From: Nepenthes gracilis
Lineage: Eukaryota; Streptophyta; Magnoliopsida; Caryophyllales; Nepenthaceae
Reading direction: 5' to 3'
NCBI GenBank assembly: GCA_033239525.1
Contig: BSYO01000014.1
Coordinates: forward strand, 14,864,021 to 14,928,020
Length of the DNA stretch: 64,000 nucleotides
Shown here one piece after another: positions 47,470-60,405 of the stretch. The first letter of the stretch is position 1; every line of letters begins with the position of its first letter. Both the position numbers and the translations under genes were made by a program. The notes beneath the pieces are model-generated. The model was not told the origin of the DNA, did not search any database, and saw nothing but the letters and a program-made list of their open reading frames with translations.

Positions 47470-48660
47470 TGCGTCCTTAGTACCTAAGTTGTGATATAAA
47501 TTAGAAAGTCACTCGATATTTCACTGCAAGTCGAGTTAAAGCGGATCCGATCTCTATCACTATTAACTTAGAACATGCATACCATAAATTACAAATAACA
47601 TGCTAGAGGATTGACGAAACTTACTCCCTAATTTATTTTTGGACGTCCAAGTTAGAAATCTTTCTCAAGAAATAAAAAAATATAAAGAGAATATTAAATA
47701 ATGTAGAATTACATGTGAGTAGGGATGTGAGAGGAGAATTGGCTCCTATTGGTGGGCCCGACGGGGGTAGTTTAAGAGTAAGGAGGTTTGAACTCCTTTG
47801 TAGTTGCACGTAGTCATAGGCTCACAATGGATACACTTGATAGGAAGTGGCTCATTAGGGATGCACTTAGTAGGAAATGGCTCATTAGGGATGCACTCGG
47901 TGGGCAATGGTTTACTATGGATGTACTCAAATGGGAGTATCTCATTAGAGATACATTCGGCTGAGAGTGGCTCACTATAGATACAAAAAACTATGCTGGG
48001 TGAGAGAGCTAGGTTTATTCTTGACTGTTAAGTCTCGTTCGTGGGTGGTCATTCCACTGAGAGTTATCCTCTACTGGGAGTCGCTCCCCCTTGAGGCTTG
48101 TTCTCAGGAGGATGCCATTGCTCCTTCTCTCCTCCTTCTTTCCAAGGGTTGCCCTCTTTGTTGAGAGCCCTCTCTCTTGAGAGACCTTTCTCTTTTCTTT
48201 CCTCTTCCTCCCCTCTTTTGATTGAGGGTGGTGAGGAGTATTTGTAATACTTTGAGGGTGAAGGTTTGATGTCAATGCCTCTGACAAGTGTCTCACCAGA
48301 ATTTGTCAGTCGTTGGGAGATTGATAAGAGACACTGTGTTAGATGTTGTCTTACTAAGGCGAGGAGGCTGAGAGTGGTCCTCTAGCCGAGTCGTTGGGTG
48401 ATTTCAGGCGGCATTTTGCATACACATACTCTGATCGCTCTATTAGCTACCTGCCTAAAAGCCTTTAGGATTGATCAATTTGATTGTGCTATCGGTTGGA
48501 CCGTTGACACTTGTCTCCTTTGACATTTCACTCCTCGAGTCTCATTCTAATCACTACTTTAGTTTGGGCTGGATTGAACTCATCACGAGGGCTTAACCTG
48601 TTGCTTGTTTAGCCACTTGTCGCACTATTGGTTGGGACTGGAACTGTGCCGGCCCATGAT
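47470..48660 (+). repeat. Left long direct repeat (LTR)
   Basis: Shares ordered blocks with 53,992-55,205, including AGAATATTAAATAAT-type and AAATTACATGTGAGT near the start, TTCGTGGGTGGTC in the middle, and TGAACTC then GGTTGGGA-TGGA-CTGTG near the end. Confidence 0.75.
47817..47990 (+). repeat. Minisatellite in left LTR
   Basis: About five imperfect units of roughly 30 bp with the core GTGGCTCACTATGGATGCACTC-like (e.g. GGCTCATTAGGGATGCACTT). The same array occurs in the right LTR. Confidence 0.8.
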
Positions 48661-48669
48661 ACTCCAAAC

Positions 48670-51600
48670 TCATCATTAGCCACTCACATCGGGAAACTAT
48701 GTTTCGCCAGTTCTTGGTATGTATGGTGATGAGATATCTCAGTGCGGGCCAACTTGCACACTACTTTTCAAGATTCCTCCTTTCGAGGCTTTCCCCTTTG
48801 GTGTACCTCGCACCTTTCCATGTGTGGCATCAATTGAGCTAAGCCTTCTGGGAAAGATTTCGGGGTAGCCCTGAGGCCTGGAGCTCACCGCCTGCGAATG
48901 GTGCTATGGACGTGACCCTTCAAATTAATGGCTTCATCAATCTCTGCTCTGACTATAAATTGGGGGACTCTTCGTGGTCCATGCCACGAATCACCTCTCC
49001 CTTGATCAAGTGATGGAACAATCGAGCAAGGAGAAAGTCCCAGGCCTCCATGGTGGAGGACATGTGGGCGTCCTCCAGGGTTGAAAGTTGTGCTTAGAGC
49101 TTGCCTTGAATCCCCGTTGCTGCCGTTTGAAGTCGATGAAAGTCTTGCCAGGTTGGAAGTTACGGTTGGAGCTCGTCGTTATGTCCCTTCGAGGGTTGTT
49201 CCTCTGTTGTAACGGGGGTGGCTCGGTTTTCTGGCCACTATCATGTTCCTTTTCCATGCAGGTGTCCGACGACGGCCATGCGGGTGTCCGACGACGAAGC
49301 CTCTGAAGGAACTTTGAGGCGCATGCATTCTACTATGCCACCTCGGCTTAACAAGAAGAGCTTGGTCTTCAGTTCCTTCTGTTAGATGGTCGCTTGGGAG
49401 CCTTGCTGGAGGGAGTGCTTCTAGAGTCTCACTGTGGTTTGACCATTGTCGCCGTTATGGGTCGGGTCTTACCCTCATAGGCAATGGTCCACTTTGGCGA
49501 AGGATCTCCTATCGGGTGTTCTTTCCTATGAGGGTAGCGACATCTCAGCCCTCCCTTCGTTTGAGAATGGCATCCCTTTTAGCCGTTGTGGCGCTCGGCC
49601 CCTGGTTTGGAGATTGATAAGTAACGAATAGCAGTTGGACACTTTAGTCATCATTGTCCTCTCATAACCAATTTTACAGGCCGGTGCTGCCGAGTATCTG
49701 TCCCATGTGCTTCCTTTTTTTGTGTACGTCCATTTACATAAGTTGTATACTTAGTAAAAGAAATTAATGAATGGAACTTTGCTATTTCTCTTACATTCTG
49801 TTTCTTGACTTTTGACTTTGTTGCATGGCTTTTGCATGTTGTGACTTGTTGGTCATCCTTCGACTTGGTAATTCAATTTTACGGGGATCTGACGCGTGGT
49901 GATCCACCTTGATGCTTGGTTAAGGGCCAACCTACCAGATCGACCCTCGGGTTGCGCTGGGAAGATCCGCCAATTGCATTCGAGGAGCAGTATGATTGGG
50001 GCACTGCGCTAGCCGGGACGACGAAACAGCTTGCGTCTTTCAAGTAAGTGCCGCCTTCGGGGCAGTGGATGGCCAGTCAGGCACTGCCACAGCTGAGGCG
50101 ACTCTAGGTCTGTCATGGGCTGGCTCTTTTAGCCGCAGGCTATCTAGGAGCGAGTCGAGGTCCCAAAAGTTCTTGAAGGGTTTGGATTGGACCCTGTTGC
50201 TTGGAGACAGGCCCTGGGGTAGCCGGCCATGGCTAGCTGACCTGTCAATCTCATGCCCGAGGTAGGGGAGAATCGAGGGCCGAGATCCGACTGGCTTGCA
50301 GCTCTTTGCATCGGCCTCTACTACATAATAGCCTTCTCGGAGGCTCCGGGTCTTCATGCTGGGGAGGTTCGAGACTGCCCCTGTCGGGCAGCTCGTGCAC
50401 CATTGCTGACTAGTGGGAGTACTTCATTCTTCTATCCCTTGTTGCTCTAGTCTCAACTGCCATGACGATAAGATCTCTAGACGCCTTGATCTCGATTTGG
50501 CTCCCGATCCCTCGTATTGTCGCATGCTCAAATTCATCTGTCCCGTGGCACTCTCTCAATGACACCCCCGAGAACTGTCACTTGTTGGTCTATGAATCAA
50601 GACTGGCGCGTCTGGGTGCTGTCTTTGGGGGTCGTGTAGCCACTGCATCAATCAGAGCGTCTAAGCGCCTAGATTTGCAGAGGTGATGTGACAACCGCCA
50701 TAATGGCTCATAATGACGCATGGGAAAGGATGCGTTGTGGCATGCTCAGGTGAGGGCACTTGTCACAGCATTTATGGTGACGAGGCCCTTCAATTCCCTG
50801 GGGGTTGGCTATATGAGCGTTACATCAATCCCTTCTCCTAGCATTTCCTTTTGCTTGGTGTGTGCCTTTGCTTCCTTCTCTGACGGCATTCCATTCGGCA
50901 TTATTCTGCTGTCTTCCTGACGCTTTCATAAATGACTCACCATAATACTATCGAGGTCCCTAATCCCATTACTTCTTTGTTGGAGGTGTCGCCCTCTTCC
51001 ACCTCTATGCCCTTGATGGAGGGGAGCGGTGATGATGACCAATCATCGGAAGAGATGGGGGCTGCTCTATCAAAGAGCACCGTTGCTGGTAGTGTTGAGC
51101 TCCGCCCAACTACTCGGACCCTGGGGCGCTAGGAGGCTTTAGAGGAACTTCCTGACCTTGAGTCCATTGAATCCTCTCGCCCTGTTGATTGCGAGGTAAA
51201 ATTTTTCGTTTTCTGCGGTTATGCTCCTCAATGGTTCTTTCGCTTGATTGACTGGTTCCTCTCTTTGGTTTTCACAGGGCGTGTTCCGCGGGTTGGAGGA
51301 GAATGTCCGCTTTCTGGAGTAAGAGGTTGCCTGCCTTTCACGTAACCATACTAGCAGTGAGGAAATGGAACATAGGACCAACGCTACTATTGGCAAGGCG
51401 ATTCAAAGTCAGGAGAGAGTCAACTACCTTGATCAGGCTTTGTCCGAGTCTAAGGTTGTAGCAGAAAAGCTCTTGGATGCCCATGCCCAGGCCTTGACCC
51501 AGTTGCGCTTGAGGATGAGTCCCAGACGAAGTAGCTGTGACTCACTGACCTGATGGGTGCGTGTATTAAGTGGGAGAGGGAGTTGGTATCCACATTTCAT

Positions 51601-53985
51601 TTGGAGGAGATGTTATTGAGGGGGCAATTTCAGGAGTGAGTCCGTTTTGGCCAGTGCATAGTCTCCCTCGCCGCTCTAGACTTCCGTGTCGGGTACCTTG
51701 ACGCAAGGAATGCTGGGGCAGGACGCTGGGAGGGTCTTATTATTTTTCCAGAGGAGGAACCACACCCTTCGGGAGGGATGGTTCCAAATAGCCTGTAGGA
51801 GTATGTTGTTCTCCTAGTTTGTTTTGAGTCTGCCGAATATTACCTTTGTATAGATGTAATTTTTAATAAAAGGATTTAGCGATATTGATTACTGTTATTT
51901 TGCTTTTCCTGTGTGTCGAGCTCTTTTGCCCAACTTCAATTCGATCATTGTTGTACATCATGCATGGTCGGCCACGGCGTAGTCTTTTTGTTGCTCGACT
52001 GCCGTAGCCTGGACTGTGCAGGCCATTTTGGCCCAAGTGGAGAGCTAGATGTTGCTTCTATGACCGTCATAGGATCCCAATCCGAGCCCCTAGCTTTGGA
52101 GGCCTTTTTGGGCTGATGGGACCACGGGTCCCACCGGGACTAGAAAGACGCTTGCTCGAGAGAGGGTCTTGGCGTCATGTCAGATTCTATCTCCTTCGGT
52201 TGGCAATCTGGTTGGGCACACTAGACCTACCAACTGCTGCTTCCTGTCTAACAAGTGTTGGTGTCGATGGGTGCCAAAGTCGAAAAGCTTTATCAGGAGG
52301 ATTGCCTGACTCTTGCCCCATCCTGAGGGAGCCGCCGAGCTGGTTATCAGTCTTTCTTTTGATCGGCCGGGCGCCTCCTCTGCCTCGATGGGCGGCCGTC
52401 TTTGTATGTTGATGGCAGGCAGGTAGCTCTGCTACTTCTTGGGGTGATTTCTTGTCTCTCTTTTTTTTTTTTATAGTTGGGTGCCTTGGCCCTCTCATGC
52501 TCATCCTCCTTACAGGATGTTGTGATACGGCAATGGGTGAGTCTTGCTCAGGGTGATGGGTTTTTAAACCATAGCCACCGAGCTCTAATGGCATCGTAGG
52601 TCGTCGCTCACATGCTGCCACTTGGTGCTCTTTCCTGTCAGGAGGACGTTGTTACTCACATGCGTCTGAGCCTAACCCGCCAACTATGGTTGGCTGATGG
52701 TTCTCATGTCGTTGGGAGTCGTCACACGCATACTTAGAGAAGCCCCCTAAGGTTTTAACGGCTGCCTTATGGGGGGACAGACGCCTAGTCTGCGTGACCC
52801 CTGAGCCATGTGATTTTGACCGCTTTGGACCTCTCGACTGCCTGAGCCAGAATTTTCTAACCATTTGAAGGTCAGCCTTACGAGCGAGCCGCAGCACACT
52901 CGACTTATAGGTAGCCTAGGTTGTTTCATTTTATACAATGTCATTCATGCATCCATGCAAACACGCACAAGATGAATATAGTAGCTATTTTATTAATCCA
53001 TACGTGGCACACATTATAAGCACGCTTTGTGATGCATGTTAAGCTTACTTGGACTTGATACGTGGGGCTAGTCATTACTCCAAGTGCGCAGCTCTCATGC
53101 GTCAGGGTGGAAAATCGTCGAGATGAGATACGGCCCTTCCCTCTTAGACGGGGAAGCGTGTGCTCGATGGCGGTCTCGACGACTGTCTCTCCTCTCCTAA
53201 GGGAGGGGCCTCCCTGCTTGGACTGTTGGGGCAATATCCTCGGGTCGCCATTTTGCAAGGCCAGTTGTTGATGGTTTGTCACACGTCTCGGTTGGACTTT
53301 GGTTGCCCCTTGGGCACCTCACTCGTTTGGGGCCGTAGAGTAACTAGAGACTCTCGACTCTGAGGTTGGGCCGTCTTTTTCTTATTAGGACGAGGTCACA
53401 GCGTGAGGGACACTTGGTTGCTTCTTAGTTCCTTCCTCGGGTTCGCATAGTCGTGCTCCCTTTTTTTCCCCCACCTGTGGGGAGGACACAGCTTTCAAGA
53501 TGTTGGGGGTCTTGCCCTTCGACCGGTCTGAGAAGGCCAGTAGACTGAGACAAACGTTCACTCACGGTAGACGTCGTAGGGAACCTTTTCGCGGCTGATG
53601 GGCAGTTGGTCACCGTAGCGACAGCGCTGATCTCGCCTTTGTCTCTTTCCTTGTGCATGGGTAGCGAGTTGGAAGTTCTCTTGGGTGCGGGTAACTTGGT
53701 TTGGATCCTTCTTAATGCCAAGGTTGACGTCCCATCAACACAGAATTTGATCAACTGTGCTTCCTTCACATTCGTTCCTCTTGGCGCAAAAGTCATGTGG
53801 GGGTAGGAAGAGCCCCCAGTTGTCAACCACTGAGTGTGGGCGACACACCACCTTGGCTACCCCTAGGGGTCGTTGCCGAGGAAGGTGTCATTTCTAGTTG
53901 GTGTGTGTGTTGGAGTATTGACGTTGACCGTGCTTTTTTGATTGATTAGCAGTGGTAAGACTTTTTAGTCGATTCCCATAGATAG
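48670..53985 (+). other. GC-rich interior of the LARD-like element
   Basis: Apart from the coiled-coil remnant at 50,932-51,555, no recognisable domain. Many short open frames appear on both strands, as expected from the higher GC content; none shows polymerase, gag zinc-knuckle or transposase motifs. Confidence 0.5.
50932..51555 (+). pseudogene. Decayed internal ORF of the LARD-like element, with a possible intron
   Basis: A plus-strand frame starts MTHHNTIEVPNPITSLLEVS, continues as a Ser/acidic-rich N-terminus (SGDDDQSSEEMGAALSKSTV), and after one stop reads EELPDLESIESSRPVDCE. A GTAAAA donor at 51,196 and TTTTCACAG acceptor at 51,269-51,277 would join it to GVFRGLEENVRFLE, then a stop, then a helical, heptad-like stretch (GKAIQSQERVNYLDQALSES, AEKLLDAHAQALTQLRL). 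This looks like a coiled-coil protein of unknown function that has acquired stops. I cannot assign a family. Confidence 0.4.
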
Positions 53986-53991
53986 AGCCAA

Positions 53992-55205
53992 TGCTACGTC
54001 CATAGTTTTCAAGTTGTGATATGGATTAGAGAGTCACTTGATCTTTTACTATGGGTTGAGTAGAGCAGGTCTGATCTTTATCGCTACTAACCTGGAACAT
54101 GTGCATCACAAATTATAAACAAAAGGTCAGAAGATTTGTGGAATTTACTCTCCAATTTATCTTTTGATACTTAAATTAGAAATCTTTTTCAAAAAATAAA
54201 AAGATATAATGAGGATATTAAATAATACAAAATTACATGTGAGTGGGAATGTAAGAGGAGGACTGGCTCCTGTTGGTACGTTCGACGGGGGGTGACTTGA
54301 GAGGAAGGATGTCTAAGCCCATTTCTTGTTGCACGCAGTTGGTGGTTGATTATGGATACACTCAGTGGCTCACTAGAGATACACTCGATAGGGAGTGACT
54401 CACTATAGATTTATTCGATGGGGAGTGGCTCACTATGGATGCACTTGATAAAGAGTGGCTCATTATGGATACACTCAATAAGGAGTAGCTCACTATGAAT
54501 GCACTTGGTAGGGAATGACTCACTGTGGATGTGAAAGAGCTATGTTGGGCGAGAGAGCATGGTTCTTTCTTGGCTATTGAGTCTTGTTCGTGGGTGGTCC
54601 TTCCACTGAGATTTGTCCTTTATTAGGAGTTGCTCCCCCTACAGGGTTGTTTTCAGGAGGACGCCATTGCTCCTTCTCTCCTCCTCCCTTCTGAGGGTTG
54701 CCCTTTCCTCTGAGAGTCCTCTCCCTTCGGGGACATTTCTCTTTTCTTTCCTCTTCCTCCCCCCTTTCGACTGAGGGTGGTGAGGAGTATTTGAAATGCT
54801 TCAAGAGTGAAGGTTTGGCGCCAAGATCTGCGACAAGTGTTCCATAAGGATTTGCCGACCGTTGGGAGATCAACAGGAGCCACCGTATCAGATGTTATCT
54901 TGCTGTGATGAGGAGACCGAGAGTAGCCCCCTAGCCCAGTCATCAAGCGGTTTCAGGTGGCGTTCTGCATGCGTGTGCTGACCGCTCTATTGGCTTCCTG
55001 CCTGAGGGTCTTTTGGATTGCTCCGTCTGGCTGCGCTGTCGGTTAGGCCACTGACGCTTGCCCTCCTTAACACTTTACTTCTTAGGCCACATTCTAATCG
55101 CTGCTTTGGTTTGGGTCGAATTGAACTCCTCGCAGGAGTTTAACCCATTGCTTGTTGGACCGCTTGTCGCGTTATTGGTTGGGATTGGAGCTGTGTTGGC
55201 GCATG
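53992..55205 (+). repeat. Right long direct repeat (LTR)
   Basis: Partner of the left repeat, with many substitutions spread along it, so the insertion is old. Confidence 0.75.
54340..54535 (+). repeat. Minisatellite in right LTR
   Basis: Imperfect units of about 30 bp around GGGAGTGGCTCACTATGGAT, matching the array in the left LTR but with different unit order. Confidence 0.8.
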
Positions 55206-55673
55206 ATGTTATCCAACCCGTTATATATATAAATATGTTTTACTATTCTTGATTCTCATTTTACATAGAATTTCATATAAAAGCTAAGTAATGTACAAAG
55301 TTAAATAAAATGTATACTTTCTAGATTTTTTTCACCATATAAATACCATAAATTTGTCAAATACGATGATTTTTTTGACTTTTTTCTCGCTTGCAGATAT
55401 CATTATTATTAAAAAAAATTGTCTATCTCCCCTCTTAACCGCTGTAATGAAAAAAAATTAACTAACCAAAAAAAAAAGGAAAAAAATCATTTGTGATATT
55501 AAATTATGATGATTATAATATTAAGTTAAAGAGAATAAAAATAATATCAATGTGAAAACGAGACAAGTAAATATTTGTTGTCTAGAATGTAAGACTTTAC
55601 GTAAGGCAAATGAATTTGTAATTTAACTAAAGATTATCCACCCTTATACAGAATAATTAAAGATTATCCAAAG

Positions 55674-55675
<2 letters not shown>

Positions 55676-55704
<29 letters not shown>
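55676..55704. repeat. (AT)n microsatellite
   Basis: Uninterrupted AT dinucleotides in AT-rich spacer; a second shorter run lies at about 55,791-55,806. Confidence 0.9.
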
Positions 55705-55707
<3 letters not shown>

Positions 55708-55820
55708 GCCATACTACATTACAATACTATCAAAGTAATATATATTGTCCCAAGAGAAATTATTATTATTTTGTTATTTTAATAAATTCATATATATATA
55801 TATATAATATACTATATGAG

Positions 55821-56850
55821 TGATGGGTCCAATATGGATTTGGGCCGGAACTAATGAAACCCAACTGGAAGAAGACGGGTCCAATCAGCAGATGAGCCCA
55901 ATCCAGTGACAACGTCCAAGAAGATTCAGAAGTAATCCCACTTTGCGTCCAGGTACGTAGCTAATCAGTTTTGCTCGCACCCTTACAGTGGCAACCGCAA
56001 GCTGCCAACATAGGAGGCGTCGGCTTAGAGGATATTTGCTAATGAGAGATAAAATCAATGTTGACAAAATCGCAGCACATGCCATTCCAACAGCAGCTCA
56101 ACCAATCCCAACAAAGTTAAATAAGTCTGCATTGGCCACGTCCAATAATGGTCTCCTCACTTCCACAAGGTGACAACTGACACAACTGATCACCACCAGC
56201 GCACAGTTGCCGTTGAATCTTGACAAGCCACTTGTTGAAAATCTCGACTCCCAAAAGCATCTCTAAAGGAACCTATAAATATCCTCTCCATCAACTGAGA
56301 GGGGGATTTTCTGACTTCCACAAAAGCACCCAAGTGGTGACCCGAGATTGAGATCTTAATCCTTCACCCAACGTTTAAATCAACGAGAAGAACGAACCAA
56401 TTCTCTTCTCTCGAACCACCACCACCTTATGGCAATAATAGTGAACCACTCCTAATAGTGCACCAAAGAGAGCACAAGCCTCATTCCAGCATCCTACACA
56501 CTCCTCTCATTGCAATATTTCTACATTTTTATTATATTTACTTCCACGCGTGCATCTTTTTATTCCCAAAAAAAGATTTTTGATTTGAGTATCGGAATAT
56601 TTATGGTGGGACAACCTTCCACCTCCTCTAATTTCTTGTTTGTAGTTTGTGGCGCGCAGGGTCCAGGTTGAAAAACGCGAAGATAGGTCCTATTCGCGAT
56701 TCGACTCAAATGAGGAATCTAAAGCTCCCTAATTCGTACAAGAACCTGAACCTAAAGACGCATCAATATGATAATTTTAATTTAGGTGGGGGTTTTTTAT
56801 CCGTCATAGAGGTATCTAGAGGCCAAAGCTGTTAAAACGTTGATTGAAAG
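55821..56850 (+). repeat. Likely solo LTR (Gypsy-like)
   Basis: It starts TGATGGGTCCAATATGG. It contains a CCTATAAATATCCTCTCC TATA-box region near 56,270, then GAGAGGGGGATTTTCTGAC. A later phrase, TTTGAGTATCGGAATATTTA, followed by a C-rich ACAACCTTCCACCTCC, resembles the R-U5 part of plant Gypsy LTRs. No interior domains or second copy are adjacent. The right end is uncertain (56,640-56,850). The first bases resemble those of the LTR-like start at 63,933. Confidence 0.45.
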
Positions 56851-59800
56851 TCAAGGAAATTCTAGAGAAACTTGGACAAAAGTCCCCTTCATGGCTCTGT
56901 TCATATCTATGCTAAATGTTATCCTATAAAAATATACTAATTAAATTATCATATTATTTTTATATATTATTATTTGAAATATCACATAAATAACTTATAT
57001 GAATTTATTTTTTAATATTCATAATTAATGTATAAAACTTACCAAAAATAATTGTTATTTAAAAAAATATATTTAGCATTACCCATTGCCCCTTTAAAAT
57101 TTTAAATAATATACCATGATATAATTTATTATTAAAAGACATACGATTATATTTGATATAGATACTTAATCTAATTAACTATTATTAAATATATTTTTAA
57201 TAAATAGTTAATGTTATCCATAATAAGGCTTATGAATGAAGTAGAAGCCCAATAAAAATTATTCCATCTCAAAACCTGGAGTGGGCTGCCCAGAACAAGT
57301 GGAAATAACGTCCCATGGCTTACTCTAGAAAAATCGATCGTAACTAATTGAAGATAAAACAAATCAGTTGCACTTAACAAATACAGTTTTACAGCTAATA
57401 AAAGAGGTTGAAATCGCCCATCACAGTTATAAATGCCTGGCAAGCACCCCACAAAGAGGGAAAAAAAATCCAAATAAAAGCATTTCACAAGTTTTGATCT
57501 CATAGGAAGACTAGTCAACCTTCTTATAACAGTATACAAGTTATTTCTCAATCAGATGTAATACAATATAAAATTCCCATACCAAACATTTTTGACTCAA
57601 TACTTTCTACTCATTTAAATCTTTCAATTTTTTTAAAAAATATTTACTAATTTGAACGTCAGATAACAGATCGGGGAGCCAAGCCATGAGCAATGATAGC
57701 GAAGTCAAGCCGGATAAACTTTTTTATGTCAACCAAAACTAGCTATCTTATAGCAGACAACTAACGCAAGCCTACTCGTTAATCCTCTTACCTCTTATTT
57801 TCTGTTGTATTGTACAAGGTTCACATTAAGAAGAACGGTGTCCATCTCAGTTTAAACTTAACCCGAATTTGAAGACGTAACAGTTATAACTTGATATAAT
57901 ATTTGTCACTATTTCGTGTATTAGTATTCCTAAGTAATGTTCCAAATGACTTATAAAAAAAAGATTGCATGTGATGATTAATTTCATTTTTATTTTGATG
58001 AGGAATATCAATAAGATAAAGAAAAGTAAATTGCCAATCAAACCGAAAAACGCAAGACATATTCAACGGCGGCCCCGCTCAAGGCCCCTGTCAATGGTGG
58101 AAGATTGGAATTTGAGGTGTGAGCATATCTTTTAAAATAGATATATTTCATATATTTTAAATTTTTATTATTAAATAAAAATTTAATAATAGATATTAAA
58201 AGATATAAAAAATTATCATATATCATCTTTATAAATTTATTTTATAACATTAATATTTAGTGAATATTTAATATATTAATATAAATAATCATTTAAATAT
58301 TTTTTAAATTTTAAATTTTATCCATTAATTTTTTCATTTAATGAATAATATAAAACATACCGACCCAATGAAAATAATTTTCCAAAAGGGTGACAATCTT
58401 CATCTATGGGCTGGAAAGACTATTCACTCGATTTTCAGAAGACATGTTTTTAGAATAACATCAAAACATAAAAAAATATTACAATGAAAATTTATTTTTT
58501 AATGTTATTTATAAAAAAAAAATCTTCATTTAAAATTTTTTATCTTTTGAAAGTTTGACCTAGTTTTTCTATAGAATAAATTAGTGATTAAAATTGAGAA
58601 TAAGATTAAAATAAAATAATAATAATAATAAATTTTTATAATCTATTTTTGAGAATATAAATAATTCTAAAGTATTTATGCAATATCATTTTATATTTTT
58701 TAGTCTATTTTTTATTTTTTTCTTTAGTCATAACAAGCTTAGTACTCCAGTCAGCTCAACAACTTTGGTATCTCATTCTTACGTGTATCAAGCGTGATTC
58801 TTCTGAACAATTTACTCATGTATGTCTTTTAAGCACTGATCCTACTGAAATTAATACACGGGTGTAGATTGTGGATTCTCTAGACATAGATATTTGTTAT
58901 TCGTTAGGAATAACCTTCAGTTGGCTGCCCACAACAAACATCACGTAAACTTTTGGTGAATATTGTCACTCGACCGACTCTTGTCTGATGTATTCGTCTG
59001 AGCATGCTACTGAATAATATGTCAATGGGAGTGACACTTATAAATATACAACGCAAAATCTAACATATTTATTGCCTCTAGTGGCAAACTGACAAACAAA
59101 AAAAAAATGGTGAATAAAAAGATATATGCCTTTTAGCACTTAATATAAAAGTTCATACGTATTTATGGTATGCTTAGCATACATGGGATTTTTTGAGCCT
59201 TTTGAGCATCGATATTGAGAGAAAAAAGGATAAAGAGATAAGAAAGTAAAAAGGGGAAGATTCACTTATTCGTTTAAATTTTAAATTATATTTTTTAATT
59301 AATCATAAAATTAATAATAAATGAGAATATTTTTTAATTTTTCTTATATTAAAATAAATACTTTCTTCATCACAAGATTATATAAAGTTCTCTTTCATAT
59401 TTTTTTTAGATGTTTGACGTTATAGTAAAATTGTGGATATACAAAAATAAAAAATAAGAAATTGAGAACATGCAAAGTTTGATTGTGGAATTTATAAAAT
59501 TGTAGAAACTGTTGCATTCAGAGTATATAAGAAATTAGAGTTGTTCAAGTAACTTTATTAGTTTTTTTAAATATTAAATATATATGAACAATTATATGAA
59601 AATTTTAATATATAAAAAAGCATATGTATGAAATTTAAATATATGTAAAAATTTTATTATTAAAATTTAACACTTAAATATAATTTGTATAAATTTATGA
59701 CATATATTTTTAAAAATATTTATAAAATGAGAATAAAATTTAAAGTATATAAAGTTTAAATAAGTTTAGGTATAAAATTTAAATATTATAATTATTTAAA

Positions 59801-60405
59801 ATAATAAATATTTAAAAAGATAACCATAAATTACAGCAACAGAAGAAAAGATTTGGATATAAATAGAAAAAAATGTTTTAATGTACTTGACTTTACCTAA
59901 TTTGATAGAAAATTAATACATGTGTGTCAATTAATCTGGGTCAAACTCTGAGATACAACTTGTACCGTACGCTACAACCCCTTAAACACATATCAAAATG
60001 TTGATATTCCGTTATAAATACTCATGTGCACTAATCAAAGCTCGGATATTCTATCTAAAATGCACATGAATGTCCAATAAGTATCGATTAGGCGCATATT
60101 TACTATCCAAAATACAAATAAGTATTGGGAAAGTACATGTTATGTACAACTCGACCTAACTAGATCTGTTCCGAATTTAAATTTCAATCCAAAATTACAA
60201 TTATCTCCACTGATTTATCCAGTTTAATTAAATTAATTATTATTAAAATAATATTTTGGGATCCATACCTTATAAAAATCAAATTAACCAATCAATCTCC
60301 TAATGTTAGATATAAATGGGTATAAAAGATATATGTTAGTATAAAAAGTTATCCTATAATAAATCTAATTATTATTGATATTTTTTCGATTGATTTTTTT
60401 ACAAC
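56851..60405. other. AT-rich intergenic DNA
   Basis: No coding sequence was recognised. The longest frame (57,171-57,551, minus, 126 codons) has hydrophobic composition but no family resemblance and no good context. Confidence 0.45.

Larger units (their letters stand above)
47470..55210 (+). mobile_element. Large non-autonomous LTR retrotransposon (LARD-like)
   Basis: Two direct repeats of about 1.2 kb (about 47,470-48,660 and 53,992-55,205) flank 5.3 kb of sequence that is clearly GC-richer than the rest of the window. Both repeats start near TGC…CGTCC followed by AAGTTGTGATAT. Both contain the same minisatellite and the CCTTCTCTCCTCCTTCT to GGTGAGGAGTATTTG block, and end near GCATGAT or CCATGAT. 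No reverse transcriptase, integrase or RNase H is visible inside, hence non-autonomous. Orientation is taken from a plus-strand coding-like stretch at 50,932-51,555. Exact ends, primer-binding site and target duplication could not be fixed by eye. Confidence 0.65.

Noticed and set aside
50040..50357. 105-codon minus-strand frame in the GC-rich block
   Set aside because: No recognisable motif; long chance frames are expected on both strands in this GC-richer element.
57171..57551. 126-codon minus-strand hydrophobic frame
   Set aside because: No homology recognised, AT-rich context, no splice or promoter support; kept only as intergenic comment.
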